Positions 16,706 to 25,910 are shown, counted from the stretch's first letter. The stretch: 39,211 nt of DNA from CAYPIE01 sp964410665 (GCA_964410665.1 CAYPIE010000056.1:1-39211), one strand, 5' to 3'. Notes: generated from the sequence alone by a model not told the origin. A program made the numbers and translations.

Positions 16706-16736
16706 GAAGCGGCACGGCCGCCAGCCGTGCCGCTTC
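16706..16736. repeat. Perfect inverted repeat (REP-like hairpin)
   Basis: GAAGCGGCACGGC (16706-16718) and GCCGTGCCGCTTC (16724-16736) form a perfect 13-base-pair stem with the 5-base loop CGCCA. It lies between the divergent starts of the esterase (16628) and the HAD gene (16868), so it is not expected to be a terminator, and no T-run follows on either strand. Its composition resembles dispersed palindromic repeats; an operator is the alternative. Confidence 0.6.
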
Positions 16737-16867
16737 GCGACCACGATTCTACGCGGAGCGATGGCGGCTGCAAGGGGCCGCTGCGTTTGGCTCGCCGTGG
16801 GGTCGGACGGGTTTTACAATAACCTTGCATTCCAGTGTTGATTTTCGCGGGTCTTTGGATTGTTCGT

Positions 16868-17530
16868 ATGCCCACCGTCCCTGAACCACTGCGTGGGGTG
16901 CTCTTCGACATGGATGGCACCCTGGCGGACAGCTATCACGCGATCACTGCCAGCGTCAATCATGTGTGTCAGCTTTACGACTTGCCGACCTGGACCGAGC
17001 CAGCGATCCGTGCCCGGGTCGGGTTTGGCATGCAACAACTCATGGAGGAGCTGTTCCCTGGGGTCGATGTGGCGGAGGTGATCCGGCACTACCGCGACCA
17101 CCACAACACCGTGTTGCGCTCACATACCCAACTCTTGCCTGGGACCCGCGCGTTGCTGCAAATGTTGCAGGACTGGGGCATTCACATGGCAGTCTGCAGC
17201 AACAAAGCAGTCGAGTTTACGCGCGAACTGGTGTCGATCCTGGAAATCGATCACTACTTCGCCGCGGTGTTAGGCCCCGAAGATGTGCCCGAAGCCAAGC
17301 CAGCCCCGGACATGCTCTTCGAGGCGGCGCGCCGGCTTGGCGTGGATCCCAGAGAAACCCTGTATATCGGCGACATGGTGGTCGACATCCAAACCGGCCA
17401 GGCCGCGGGCATTCCCGTCTGGGTGGTGACGACCGGTTCGCATGACCATGACACACTGACCTCGGCTCAACCGGCGGCGGTGTTCCGTGACATGTGGCAA
17501 GTCATGCGGACACTGGAGGGGAGTCGCTAA
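16868..17530 (+). CDS. HAD-family phosphatase (phosphoglycolate phosphatase-like)
   Basis: The 220-residue product has the four haloacid dehalogenase motifs: FDMDGTLAD (Asp14, Asp16), VCSNK, the Lys in EAKPAPDM, and YIGDMVVD. A cap domain lies between motifs I and II, as in the phosphoglycolate phosphatase and beta-phosphoglucomutase subgroup. The substrate is not settled by sequence, and the call stays at family level. The frame extends upstream to a GTG at 16835, but the ATG at 16868 begins closer to the conserved FDMDG segment. A TACAAT at 16815-16820 could be a -10 box, but no well-spaced -35 is visible. No neighbouring gene indicates a pathway. Confidence 0.87.
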   Translation: MPTVPEPLRGVLFDMDGTLADSYHAITASVNHVCQLYDLPTWTEPAIRARVGFGMQQLMEELFPGVDVAEVIRHYRDHHNTVLRSHTQLLPGTRALLQMLQDWGIHMAVCSNKAVEFTRELVSILEIDHYFAAVLGPEDVPEAKPAPDMLFEAARRLGVDPRETLYIGDMVVDIQTGQAAGIPVWVVTTGSHDHDTLTSAQPAAVFRDMWQVMRTLEGSR

Positions 17531-17759
17531 ACGAGCCTTGGTCCAACCCACCTACCTCCGGCCGAAAGTTTCTTTCTGTACGGTACCATTTTCCGCCGGT
17601 TCGCCCTCGGACTGAATTCTCTACATCAGTTGCAGCTTTGCCATTGGGCAACTCGACGACCACCCTTGGTTGGTCCCTACCGACATTTGTTTCCTGCCAG
17701 AGCGTGTTGCATGATGTTGGTGCACTCGCCTGACTCGCTGGTTTTGTGGACGTGGAACC

Positions 17760-18515
17760 ATGACCACTGTTGCCGAGTTTGACAACATCACCAAGGTCTA
17801 TAAGGATCCTTTTCCTTACGCGCGGTCGATCCATGCGGTGGAACAGGTGAGCTTCTGCATCCAGGCCGGTGAGGTGTTCGGCCTAGTTGGGCCCAACCGC
17901 GCTGGCAAAACCACCCTGATCAAAATGCTCCTGACCCTGTGTCGGCCGACCGCCGGCCAGGCGACCCGCCTGGGACGGCCACTGAGCGATCGCTCAACGC
18001 TGACCCGAGTCGGCTATATGCATGAGAACCAAGCCTTCCCGCGTTACTGGACGGCCCGAGGGTTACTGCATTATTACGCAGCGCTCAGCTTTGTGCCTGA
18101 GGCGCAAACCCGCGAACGGGTTCCCGAACTTCTGGATCGGGTAGGCATCGCCGATCGGGCCGATGAGGCAATTACTCGGTTTAGCAAAGGGATGGTACAG
18201 CGGCTGGCCCTAGCCCAGGCACTGCTCAACGACCCGGAGCTCTTGGTGCTGGACGAGCCGACCGAGGGACTCGACTTGGAAGGCCGGCAACTGGTGCACA
18301 CCATTGTACGGCAGCAACGGGAGCAGGGCCGCACGGTGCTGCTGGTGTCACACCTCGCCAACGACGTGGAACAACTCTGCGACCGGGTGGCGGTGATCGC
18401 CAAAGGGCGGTTGCAACAACTCGATACCGTGGCGGCGCTTTGTCAGCCGAGTGACCGCCCAGCTCGGCCACTCGAAGCGGCACTCCGCGAACTCTACGCA
18501 CAGGGTCGACCATGA
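17760..18515 (+). CDS. ABC transporter ATP-binding protein
   Basis: The 251-residue ATPase has Walker A GPNRAGKT at residues 44-51, an FSKGMVQRLALAQAL signature region, the Walker B LLVLDEP and the switch His in LLVSHLA. Arg47 stands where most homologs have Gly (GPNGAGKT); the GxxxxGKT consensus is intact, so activity should be kept. The protein resembles ATPases of ABC-2-type export and gliding-motility systems. Its stop overlaps the start of the permease by 4 bases (ATGA), so the pair forms one transporter. The transported substrate is unknown. Only weak ribosome-binding sequence (GGA) is seen before the ATG. Confidence 0.92.
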   Translation: MTTVAEFDNITKVYKDPFPYARSIHAVEQVSFCIQAGEVFGLVGPNRAGKTTLIKMLLTLCRPTAGQATRLGRPLSDRSTLTRVGYMHENQAFPRYWTARGLLHYYAALSFVPEAQTRERVPELLDRVGIADRADEAITRFSKGMVQRLALAQALLNDPELLVLDEPTEGLDLEGRQLVHTIVRQQREQGRTVLLVSHLANDVEQLCDRVAVIAKGRLQQLDTVAALCQPSDRPARPLEAALRELYAQGRP

Positions 18516-19534
18516 ATCTGCCACTGTTCCTGCGTGCTTTTCGCTGGCTGATCTGGGATACGGTGCGGCAAGCGGTTGCCAGCGGTCTGTTCTGGGTCAT
18601 GCTGGCGGTCACCTGCATTACCACCCTATTCTGTCTGAGTATCGGCTTTCAAGGTGGGGACCTCCCCGCCAACCCTCCCGGCCAGCCCACCTTGTTGTTG
18701 CCATCCGAACTCCCAGAAAGTGTAGTTCTACCCACAGATCGCGCGACGCTGGCCAAGAAGTTTGATGTATCCACGGCGGAGGGCCAAATCTCGATCGGTT
18801 TTGGCTTGCTTGAGATTGAGATGAATCGCGACCGCGCCACCTATGTTCGCTACATCCAGTTGCTGATGGCGGGGTTTGTGGCGGATGCGGCAGGATTGCT
18901 GCTCGCTCTGGTCTGGACAGCCGGGTTTTTACCGGGCTTTCTGGATCGCTTCAGCGCCCCGGTACTCCTGGCCAAGCCGATGCCGCGCTGGAGTCTGCTG
19001 CTGGGCAAGTATCTGGGCGTACTGAGCTTTGTCCTGTTCCAGGCCTCGCTGTTTGTTGGGGCGACCTGGCTCGCTTTGGGAGTGGTGTCAGGGGTGTGGA
19101 ACGGAGTGTACCTTTTGACCATCCCACTTCTGCTCGTTCACTTTGCGGTGTTTTTCGGGGTCTCGGCATTCATCGCCGTGAGTACCCGGAGTACCATCGC
19201 TTGTATTGTTGGCTCGATTCTGTTCTGGATGCTGTGTTGGGGCATGAACTATGGCCGGCATGTATTCTTCTTGAATGAACAAGCGGCCGAGATCGGCTCA
19301 GCGACCCAGTTTCTGGTCGATTTGGGTTATTGGATTATGCCCAAGCCGGCCGATTTCAACCTGATCCTTTTTCAAGCGCTGGGAGCCGAAGAATCCTTTG
19401 AACGGGTGCTCGACTTGCAAGCGATGAACGAAAAGCATCTATTCGATCCTGATCTATCCGTGCTAAGTTCGCTTGGGTTTTTGCTGGTGATTCTGGTGCT
19501 TTCGGTCTATGAGTTTCGCAAGACAGACTACTGA
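18512..19534 (+). CDS. ABC transporter permease
   Basis: The 340-residue membrane protein has about six hydrophobic segments, at roughly residues 20-44, 108-134, 168-192, 198-224, 232-252 and 312-334. A polar region of about 60 residues after the first helix is probably periplasmic. This layout matches ABC-2-type permeases that work with the preceding ATPase. Translational coupling by ATGA supports this. No substrate-binding protein is present, which also fits an exporter rather than an importer. The sequence gives no clue to the substrate. Confidence 0.88.
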   Translation: MNLPLFLRAFRWLIWDTVRQAVASGLFWVMLAVTCITTLFCLSIGFQGGDLPANPPGQPTLLLPSELPESVVLPTDRATLAKKFDVSTAEGQISIGFGLLEIEMNRDRATYVRYIQLLMAGFVADAAGLLLALVWTAGFLPGFLDRFSAPVLLAKPMPRWSLLLGKYLGVLSFVLFQASLFVGATWLALGVVSGVWNGVYLLTIPLLLVHFAVFFGVSAFIAVSTRSTIACIVGSILFWMLCWGMNYGRHVFFLNEQAAEIGSATQFLVDLGYWIMPKPADFNLILFQALGAEESFERVLDLQAMNEKHLFDPDLSVLSSLGFLLVILVLSVYEFRKTDY

Positions 19535-19548
19535 CGGGGTGTGTACGG

Positions 19549-20187
19549 ATGACCGACCCAAGTGCCCCTCCGATCCAGGCGATCCTGGACAGGATTGCCA
19601 CCGGCTATGCGAATCCCCAGTACGCCTTGCACTGGCGGAACCCCGTTCAGCTGTTGCTTGCCACCATTTTAGCGGCTCAGTGTACCGATGAACGTGTGAA
19701 TCAGGTGACGCCGGGGTTATTCGAACGCTTCCCGGATGCCGCGACCTTTGCCACCTCCTCGACCGAGGCCATCGCTGCAGCGATCGCCCGGATCAGTTTT
19801 CCAAACAAGAAGGCCGTGGCCATCCAGGAGGTCTGTCAGATCCTCGTCCGCGACTTTGGCGGCGAAGTGCCCCGTGATCTGGACACGCTGGTCCGTCTGC
19901 CACGGGTTGGTCGTAAGACGGCCCATGTGCTGTTGAATGTGGCGTTTGGCGAGGCTTCGGGGATTATGGTCGATACCCACGTCGAGCGGGTCGTCCGCCG
20001 CCTTGGACTCACGGTCGCTACCAAGCCCGAACAGATTGAAGCCGAGTTGGTTCGGCAGATCCCACAACCACGCTGGATCCCGTTTGGCTTGGCCATGGTG
20101 CTGCATGGGCGGCACGTGTGTACTAGTAAAGCACCGAGCTGTCGTGGGTGTCTGTTCAACAACATCTGCCCGAAGGTCGGCGTTTAG
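19549..20187 (+). CDS. nth: Endonuclease III (DNA glycosylase/AP lyase)
   Basis: The 212-residue enzyme removes oxidised pyrimidines from DNA and cuts the resulting abasic site. The helix-hairpin-helix LPRVGRKTAHVLL carries the catalytic Lys123, and the catalytic Asp142 is in MVDTHVERVVRR. The C-terminal four-cysteine iron-sulfur pattern C-x6-C-x2-C-x5-C is complete (CTSKAPSC, RGC, LFNNIC). Length and start match the family. It begins 14 bases after the permease stop and is followed 83 bases later by uracil-DNA glycosylase, so two base-excision repair enzymes are adjacent and may be cotranscribed. Confidence 0.97.
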   Translation: MTDPSAPPIQAILDRIATGYANPQYALHWRNPVQLLLATILAAQCTDERVNQVTPGLFERFPDAATFATSSTEAIAAAIARISFPNKKAVAIQEVCQILVRDFGGEVPRDLDTLVRLPRVGRKTAHVLLNVAFGEASGIMVDTHVERVVRRLGLTVATKPEQIEAELVRQIPQPRWIPFGLAMVLHGRHVCTSKAPSCRGCLFNNICPKVGV

Positions 20188-20260
20188 TCCTTGGGCAGGC
20201 CGACCCCCATCTTGATGGCGACCCCGTCCACCCGTTGCCCACCACTTCTCCCTGGAACTC

Positions 20261-20265
20261 GGAGG
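20261..20265 (+). promoter_or_regulatory. Shine-Dalgarno sequence deciding the TTG start of ung
   Basis: GGAGG is placed 5 bases before TTG 20271. It is the only well-spaced ribosome-binding sequence in the region, and it excludes the longer frame that would overlap nth. Confidence 0.7.
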
Positions 20266-20270
20266 ATCCC

Positions 20271-20960
20271 TTGGACTGCTCCACCTTACCCCCCTCCTGG
20301 CAAACCGTGCTAGGACCCGAACTGGCGAAACCCTATTTCCGCACCTTGCAGGCGTTTGTCGCTGAAGAGCGTGCTCAACACGAGGTCTTCCCTCCGGAGC
20401 AAGATGTCTATACCGCTTTCCATCTTGCTCCCTTCGAGGCCGTCAAGGTACTCCTGCTGGGCCAAGACCCATACCACGACAACCACCAAGCGCACGGGCT
20501 GTGCTTCTCGGTACGCCCCGGCGTCGCCATTCCGCCGTCGCTCAAGAACATCTACAAAGAGTTGCACAGCGACCAGGGGTTTTCCCCCGTCGGGCACGGC
20601 TACCTCTCTGCCTGGGCAAGCCAGGGGATATTAATGCTCAACACAGTCCTGACCGTACGGGCCCACCAGGCCAACTCGCACAAGAACAAGGGCTGGGAAG
20701 GCTTCACCGATGCGGCCATCCAAGCCGTGAACGCGAAGTCGGAGTCGGTGGTCTTTGTTCTCTGGGGGGCCTATGCTCAGAAGAAGACCGCTCTAATCGA
20801 CACCTCGCGACATACCATCGTCCAGTCTCCGCACCCTTCCCCGTTGTCGGCGAAAAATGGCTTTTTTGGCTCAAAACCGTTTTCGCAAATCAACCACCAT
20901 CTGCGAAACGCTGGTCATAGCGAGATCAACTGGCAACTGCCAGCTAGTGTGGTGGAGTAA
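20271..20960 (+). CDS. ung: Uracil-DNA glycosylase
   Basis: The 229-residue enzyme excises uracil from DNA. The family-1 motifs are clear: the water-activating Asp66 in GQDPYH, the Ser/Thr-rich LNTVLTVR segment, and the DNA-intercalating loop HPSPLS with His188. The reading frame runs back to 20148, overlapping the end of nth, but no in-frame ATG there fits the fold. A GGAGG at 20261-20265 lies 5 bases before a TTG at 20271, and starting there gives the usual family length, so a TTG start is chosen. Confidence 0.94.
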   Translation: MDCSTLPPSWQTVLGPELAKPYFRTLQAFVAEERAQHEVFPPEQDVYTAFHLAPFEAVKVLLLGQDPYHDNHQAHGLCFSVRPGVAIPPSLKNIYKELHSDQGFSPVGHGYLSAWASQGILMLNTVLTVRAHQANSHKNKGWEGFTDAAIQAVNAKSESVVFVLWGAYAQKKTALIDTSRHTIVQSPHPSPLSAKNGFFGSKPFSQINHHLRNAGHSEINWQLPASVVE

Positions 20961-21115
20961 TCGCCTGGAGAGACGCATTGAGCAAAAGGTGACCACTGCC
21001 GAGGCAAGTGCTTGGGGGATCGATCGTGGACGTTCCCAACGGTTTGACCGGTACGTTCTCGCCGTCATATCATCAGAGGTTGGTGATCTTGGACCAAGCC
21101 GAAGGAGGGTGTGTC

Positions 21116-22219
21116 ATGCGTGGATTGCTTGGTGGTGTGGCCCTGGTTGCCATGTACGTGGTGCTGCCACTCGCGGCCCAGGAGTCTCAAGAGACCGTTA
21201 CGGTTCTGGGCAAGACGGCCACCGAATGGGCCACCATCCTGCGTGAGGACCGATCGCCGCGCAAACGACAAGGGGCCGTGGTGGCCTTGGGAGTGATTGG
21301 CACCCGTTCAGCCAAGACGATTCCAACGCTGTTGGATGCGCTTCGCGATGATCCAGAAGCGGTAGTACGCCGACGGATCATCGATACCTTGGGGCAACTG
21401 CCGCAAGAGGATCCCAGCGAGACGATTCGTAGCCTCGCCCGCACGCTGACCAAGGACAAGCAAGACGCTTTGCGCGCAGCAGCCGGGACCGCGCTCGGCC
21501 GTTTTGGGGCGCGATCGGCGCTTGTGCTGGAGGAATTGGAGCAAGCCCTAGCCGATGCGCATCCACCCACCCGCGCGGCGGCGGCAGACACGATCGGTCG
21601 CTTTGGCATCGAGGGCAGCCCAGCCATTCCCGAATTGATTCCATTACTTGAGGATTCCGATAAGGGCGTACGCCTATCGGCAGCCTTTGCCCTTGGCCGC
21701 GTGGGCCCGGAGGGCGCGCAAGCCGCGGGCCAGCTGGCGAAGTTGCTGACTGAGGATCCCGATGCCGAGATTCGTCGCACCGCAGCCAAATCGCTCGGAC
21801 TGTTGGGAGCAAAGGCAGCGACGGGGGTTGGCGCGCTCGCCAAAGCTCTGGAGAACGACAGCAATCCGGTGGTGCGTCGAGCCGCGGTGGTAGGGCTGAC
21901 GCGCATGAAAACTGCGGCAAGTGCGGTCGGGCCAACTCTGGTCAAGGCGCTGCAGGAAGATGACGACAAATCAGTACGTGCCTTTTCCGCGCATGCGTTG
22001 GTGGAGTGTTTGGGTGAACAAGCGGAACAAAGTGTCCCGGCGCTGGCCAAGCAGTTAAGCCAGGAAAAGGTGGGTGAAGTGCGTCTGGCCATCATTCAGG
22101 AGCTGGCAGCGTTGGGTCCCAAGGCCCAAGCAGCGATTCCGGTTCTGGAGGAGGCCCGCCGCGATGTGCAGCTCGCCGTGCGTGAGGCAGCACGCCAAGC
22201 CCTGAAGAAGATTCAGTAA
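21116..22219 (+). CDS. Secreted HEAT-repeat protein
   Basis: The 367-residue product has a signal peptide (about residues 1-22, ending PLAAQE) and then consists almost wholly of HEAT-like helical repeats of about 35-40 residues, with recurring patterns such as VRLSAAFALGRVGPEG, IRRTAAKSLGLLG and VRRAAVVGLTRM. Such alpha-solenoids are protein-binding scaffolds. GAAGGAGG lies just before the ATG, with 7 bases of spacing, so the longer frame starting at 21008 is rejected. The export signal places it in the periplasm or outside, away from the cytosolic kinase part of the next gene. That makes a direct partnership less likely unless the fusion protein is membrane associated. Confidence 0.88.
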   Translation: MRGLLGGVALVAMYVVLPLAAQESQETVTVLGKTATEWATILREDRSPRKRQGAVVALGVIGTRSAKTIPTLLDALRDDPEAVVRRRIIDTLGQLPQEDPSETIRSLARTLTKDKQDALRAAAGTALGRFGARSALVLEELEQALADAHPPTRAAAADTIGRFGIEGSPAIPELIPLLEDSDKGVRLSAAFALGRVGPEGAQAAGQLAKLLTEDPDAEIRRTAAKSLGLLGAKAATGVGALAKALENDSNPVVRRAAVVGLTRMKTAASAVGPTLVKALQEDDDKSVRAFSAHALVECLGEQAEQSVPALAKQLSQEKVGEVRLAIIQELAALGPKAQAAIPVLEEARRDVQLAVREAARQALKKIQ

Positions 22220-22336
22220 GCCTCGGCAAAGTTTGCGAGACAGCAAACGGCGAGCTAGGATTGCAAAGAAAAATTTGCTGCTGCAGCCCACTCCGCCCAT
22301 TTTTCCTGGTGGCCGCAGGATCGGGGAAACGGATTG

Positions 22337-25300
22337 ATGTCGTTTCGGATCGAACCCTACGCCGAGCTGCTCCCCGGGTACCGCCTGATTGAACGGCTGG
22401 GCGGCGGCGGGTTTGGCGAGGTTTGGAAAGCCGAGGCACCGGGCGGACTGTACAAGGCCGTGAAGATCATCCACGGCAGCCTCCAGGCAGACACCTCCGA
22501 CGAAACCTATCACGCTCAGCAGGAACTGCTTGCGCTCAAGCGGGTTCAGGCAATTCGGCATCCCTATCTGCTGTCCCTAGAACGCTATGATATTGTTCAG
22601 GGCCGTCTGCTCATTGTCACCGAGCTGGCCGACTGTAGTTTGTGGGATCGCTTTGAAGAGTACCGCCATCGGGGGGCGGTGGGAATTCCACGCTCGGAGC
22701 TGCTCCGCTATTTGGAAGAAGCCGCTGAAGTGCTCGATACCATGAATATCGAGCACCAGTTGCAACACCTCGACATCAAACCGCAAAACCTCTTTTTGGT
22801 GCATAATCACGTTAAAGTCGCCGACTTTGGCTTGGTGAAGGATCTTGAAGCGGTTTCGCAGACGGCGGTGGCGTTTGGCATGACCGCGGTCTATGCAGCG
22901 CCAGAAACGTTTGATGGGGGGGTATCGCGGTACTGTGACCAGTATAGCCTGGCGATTGTGTACAGCGAGCTGTTAACCGGACAACGCCCATTTATGGGCG
23001 AGAATATGAAGGATCTGGTGGTCCAGCATTTAGAAGCGGTCCCCGATCTCTCCGCACTTCCCGAAATGGATCGGCCGGCCGTCGCACGTGCCCTCTCCAA
23101 ACGCCCCGAAGATCGCTTTCCGACCTGTTTGCAGTTCATTCGGGCACTGCTGCAAGTGGGCCGCAGCGATCACGGTCGCCATCCGTCCCTGGACGGCTAC
23201 CGCATGAGCATGGACACCCCCGCCCCAGCGGCTGGAAGAACGCCAACGCCTTCAAGCCGAACCCGTCGAGATACCCCGCCTGCCAATCTGGTGTTCCGCG
23301 AGAGCGATTCAGGACTACTGAGCGAATTCCGTCTACCTCCAGTCGAGACCGGCAATGGGGTGCTGATGCCCGCCATCATCATTGGGCTCGGTCAGACCGG
23401 TCTGGAGGTGCTGCGCGAGTTTCATCTACGCATGAATGAACGTTATGGAAATCTGAGCCGGCTGCCCAACCTGAAACTGCTCTATGTCGATACCGATCCC
23501 GAAACGATTGAGCAGGCAAGACAAGCCCATCATGGGGTTGCTTTGGATGAGAACGAGATACTCGAAGCCCGCCTCAACCGGGCCAGTCATTATTTACAGA
23601 TGCGTCGGAATGGGCGGAGCGTGATCGAGGGCTGGTTCGAACCGCAAATGCTGTATCGCATCCGCCGCACACCGCTCACCATGGGCGTTCGCTCGCTCGG
23701 ACGACTGTCGTTTTGTGACCACTATCGCGCATTTGTGAGCCGGGTGCTCAGCCTGGTCCAAGATGCCACCAGTGCCCAGGCGTTGGCGGAGGCCACCCAA
23801 AACACGCACTTGGAGCTGCGCACCAATCGGCCGCGGATCTATATCATTGCCAATCTGGGCGGCGGCACCGGGGGAGGGATGTTCCTCGACGCCGCCTACG
23901 CCATCCGTCAACAACTGCAGCGGGTTGGCTTTGAAGAGCCCGAGATCATTGGCATGTTGGTACTGCCTGCGGAAGACCGCACTGCACAGCGACAGCGCAC
24001 TCTCAGTAATACGCACGCCGCCTTACGCGAGCTGTACCATTTTAGCCTGGCCGATACGGAGTTTACCGCCAACTACGATACCATTGATGGTGCGGTCTGC
24101 GAGTCCCGCTCGCCGTTTCATTGTAGTGTCTTGTTTCCGTCGTTGCCGGTGGCCGAGCACGCAGCCATGCTTGGGACGGTGGGACGCAGATCGCGGCAAA
24201 TCACCGGCCAGGCCGTCCTGCCGACGGCAACCCTCGATCCAACCGCCGAAGTCACGGCGACGGTTGCCAACTACTTGCGGCGGGATCTGACCAGTATGTT
24301 GGGGCGGCGTGCAGACGTGTTACGTGAAAAACTCCTTGATGAACGTCACGAGGGACCAATTCTACGGGTCTGTCATACGGCTGGGTATAGTTGGCCACAC
24401 GAGAAAGTGATCTCGTTGGCGACCCGTTTTCTCAGCCATGCCTTGGTACGTCGCTGGATTGCCGAGGAGAACCCTCCGGAACCCACTTTGCTGCGTGGCT
24501 GGATTGCCGAACAGTGGACCGCACTGCAACTGGCTCCCGAGGCGATGGTGGCTCGCTTTCAGCAAGCCGCCGAAAAGATCCTGGATGAGTCGCCCGAAGC
24601 ATTATTTCGCTCGGCAGGGGAGCCTTTCCGCCCAACGCGCCGCTGGCACGCCAAACCGGTCGACGCGCAGCAGCTCAAAGACACGGTCGATCTGCTGCGT
24701 CAGCTGGTGGGGTTGGCCGAGGGAATTGGCAGATCCGGCCAAACCGGTCGTCTCGAACAACTGTTAACCCGTACTTCCGAGGAACTCGCGGCGTCTTTGG
24801 AAGAAGATCTGGCCCAAAAGGTAACCAATCTACTGGAACACCCGCAGTTTCGCCTGGTCGGGGCCGAGCAGGCCAGTCTGCATCTGCACAATATGATTGA
24901 GCAGGTGGTGATCCACTATGAGCCGCTTGCCCAAGAACTGTCGCGGAAGTCACTCGACGCGTATGCGGCCATCCAAACTGTCCTGGCCAACCTGCCACAA
25001 ACAAAAGGGTCGGCGGCCGAGTTGGCGGATAACCTGCTCCGCTTTCCCGACTATCGTTGGCAGAGCCTGGTCTTGCGCGAAGCCTGTCGCATCTATAATT
25101 GGCTGCGCGCCGACTTAAATGATCGTGCCCGCGAATTTGAGTTCTGCCGACGGCGCCTCAAGGATCTGTTGCGGAGCCTCGAACAAATGGCCAGCGACTT
25201 GACCTTGCTGCCCGGTGAATTGCTGCCCAGCGGCTGTGCTTCGCTGGAACAGGCGGCTTACTCGTTTATTCGGCAATTGCGTGATCAGGACTGGCAGATC

Positions 25301-25852
25301 CTGGAGCAGCGACTGTCCAAGAAGATCGAGCAGGACTACGGCTCCTTATTTGCGGCGTTTAGTAACTCGGATAACTTGCTGGATCAGTTTCGCGATTTGC
25401 TCTTGAGCGAGACCCGTTCGTTCCTCGATCAACGGATGCAAGACGTCGACATTGTCGAAATGTTCTTTGCCCGATATGCCCAGCAAGATCAAGCTGTGGC
25501 GATGATTCAGCGGGCCTACCACAATGCCACACCACCGCTCACTCCATACGCGCCGGGGAAGGCCGAGGAGGTTTGTATCCTGGGCTTACCGGCGGGCGAG
25601 CAAGGCGAACCATTCCAGTTTCTGGTGCATCGTGCTTTAGGCTATGTCGACATCCATCCCGTTGCCCATCCCGATGAGATTCTGTTTTATCGGGAATATT
25701 TCCAGTTTCCGCTGGAATCGGTGCCGCAAATGGGTCGGATGGCACAGGAGGCCTACGGGGAGGTCATCGGCATGGATCGCTTCAGCCCACATACACGCAT
25801 TGATATTTTGGATTGGCGACCCTTACCCCCCTCATCTTCGCTGCCGAGTTAA
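22337..25852 (+). CDS. Ser/Thr protein kinase fused to a tubulin-like domain
   Basis: The 1171-residue product has an N-terminal eukaryotic-type kinase (about residues 14-275): P-loop GGGGFGEVW, catalytic Lys43 in AVKII, HLDIKPQN with Asp146 (His-Leu-Asp instead of His-Arg-Asp), DFG at Asp163 and the APE-like YAAPETFDG. A Pro/Thr-rich linker of about 65 residues follows. From about 344 the sequence IIIGLGQTGLEVLREF, the LLYVDTD strand and the GGGTGGG loop at 508-514 define a tubulin/FtsZ-like GTPase of the Tubulin_2 type. The C-terminal 500 residues are long helical segments without a known family. No signal peptide or membrane helix is seen. Start choice: ATG 22337 rather than the TTG just before it; the ribosome-binding site is weak. 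The gene lies between a HEAT-repeat gene and scpA. An attractive inference is a kinase-regulated filament, but nucleotide binding and polymerisation are untested. Confidence 0.9.
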   Translation: MSFRIEPYAELLPGYRLIERLGGGGFGEVWKAEAPGGLYKAVKIIHGSLQADTSDETYHAQQELLALKRVQAIRHPYLLSLERYDIVQGRLLIVTELADCSLWDRFEEYRHRGAVGIPRSELLRYLEEAAEVLDTMNIEHQLQHLDIKPQNLFLVHNHVKVADFGLVKDLEAVSQTAVAFGMTAVYAAPETFDGGVSRYCDQYSLAIVYSELLTGQRPFMGENMKDLVVQHLEAVPDLSALPEMDRPAVARALSKRPEDRFPTCLQFIRALLQVGRSDHGRHPSLDGYRMSMDTPAPAAGRTPTPSSRTRRDTPPANLVFRESDSGLLSEFRLPPVETGNGVLMPAIIIGLGQTGLEVLREFHLRMNERYGNLSRLPNLKLLYVDTDPETIEQARQAHHGVALDENEILEARLNRASHYLQMRRNGRSVIEGWFEPQMLYRIRRTPLTMGVRSLGRLSFCDHYRAFVSRVLSLVQDATSAQALAEATQNTHLELRTNRPRIYIIANLGGGTGGGMFLDAAYAIRQQLQRVGFEEPEIIGMLVLPAEDRTAQRQRTLSNTHAALRELYHFSLADTEFTANYDTIDGAVCESRSPFHCSVLFPSLPVAEHAAMLGTVGRRSRQITGQAVLPTATLDPTAEVTATVANYLRRDLTSMLGRRADVLREKLLDERHEGPILRVCHTAGYSWPHEKVISLATRFLSHALVRRWIAEENPPEPTLLRGWIAEQWTALQLAPEAMVARFQQAAEKILDESPEALFRSAGEPFRPTRRWHAKPVDAQQLKDTVDLLRQLVGLAEGIGRSGQTGRLEQLLTRTSEELAASLEEDLAQKVTNLLEHPQFRLVGAEQASLHLHNMIEQVVIHYEPLAQELSRKSLDAYAAIQTVLANLPQTKGSAAELADNLLRFPDYRWQSLVLREACRIYNWLRADLNDRAREFEFCRRRLKDLLRSLEQMASDLTLLPGELLPSGCASLEQAAYSFIRQLRDQDWQILEQRLSKKIEQDYGSLFAAFSNSDNLLDQFRDLLLSETRSFLDQRMQDVDIVEMFFARYAQQDQAVAMIQRAYHNATPPLTPYAPGKAEEVCILGLPAGEQGEPFQFLVHRALGYVDIHPVAHPDEILFYREYFQFPLESVPQMGRMAQEAYGEVIGMDRFSPHTRIDILDWRPLPPSSSLPS

Positions 25853-25910
25853 TCCACCCGGCCGCCTGCGGAAGCAGACCTTGAGCCGATCCCTCCAGGA
25901 TGGAGCCACC

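Noticed and set aside
16706..16736. Intrinsic terminator
   Set aside because: It is between divergent starts and has no T-run on either strand.
16815..16820. Promoter -10 box TACAAT for the HAD gene
   Set aside because: The only -35-like sequence upstream is 22 bases away, too far for a normal spacer, so it is not listed as a feature.
21187..22095. 302-codon open frame on the - strand
   Set aside because: Antisense to the HEAT-repeat gene; it is Ser/Ala/Arg-rich, as expected for a shadow of a helical repeat gene.
8631..25852. A single vWA plus tubulin membrane-remodelling system
   Set aside because: The vWA proteins are secreted and lie 7.6 kb or more from the tubulin-like gene, with unrelated genes between them.
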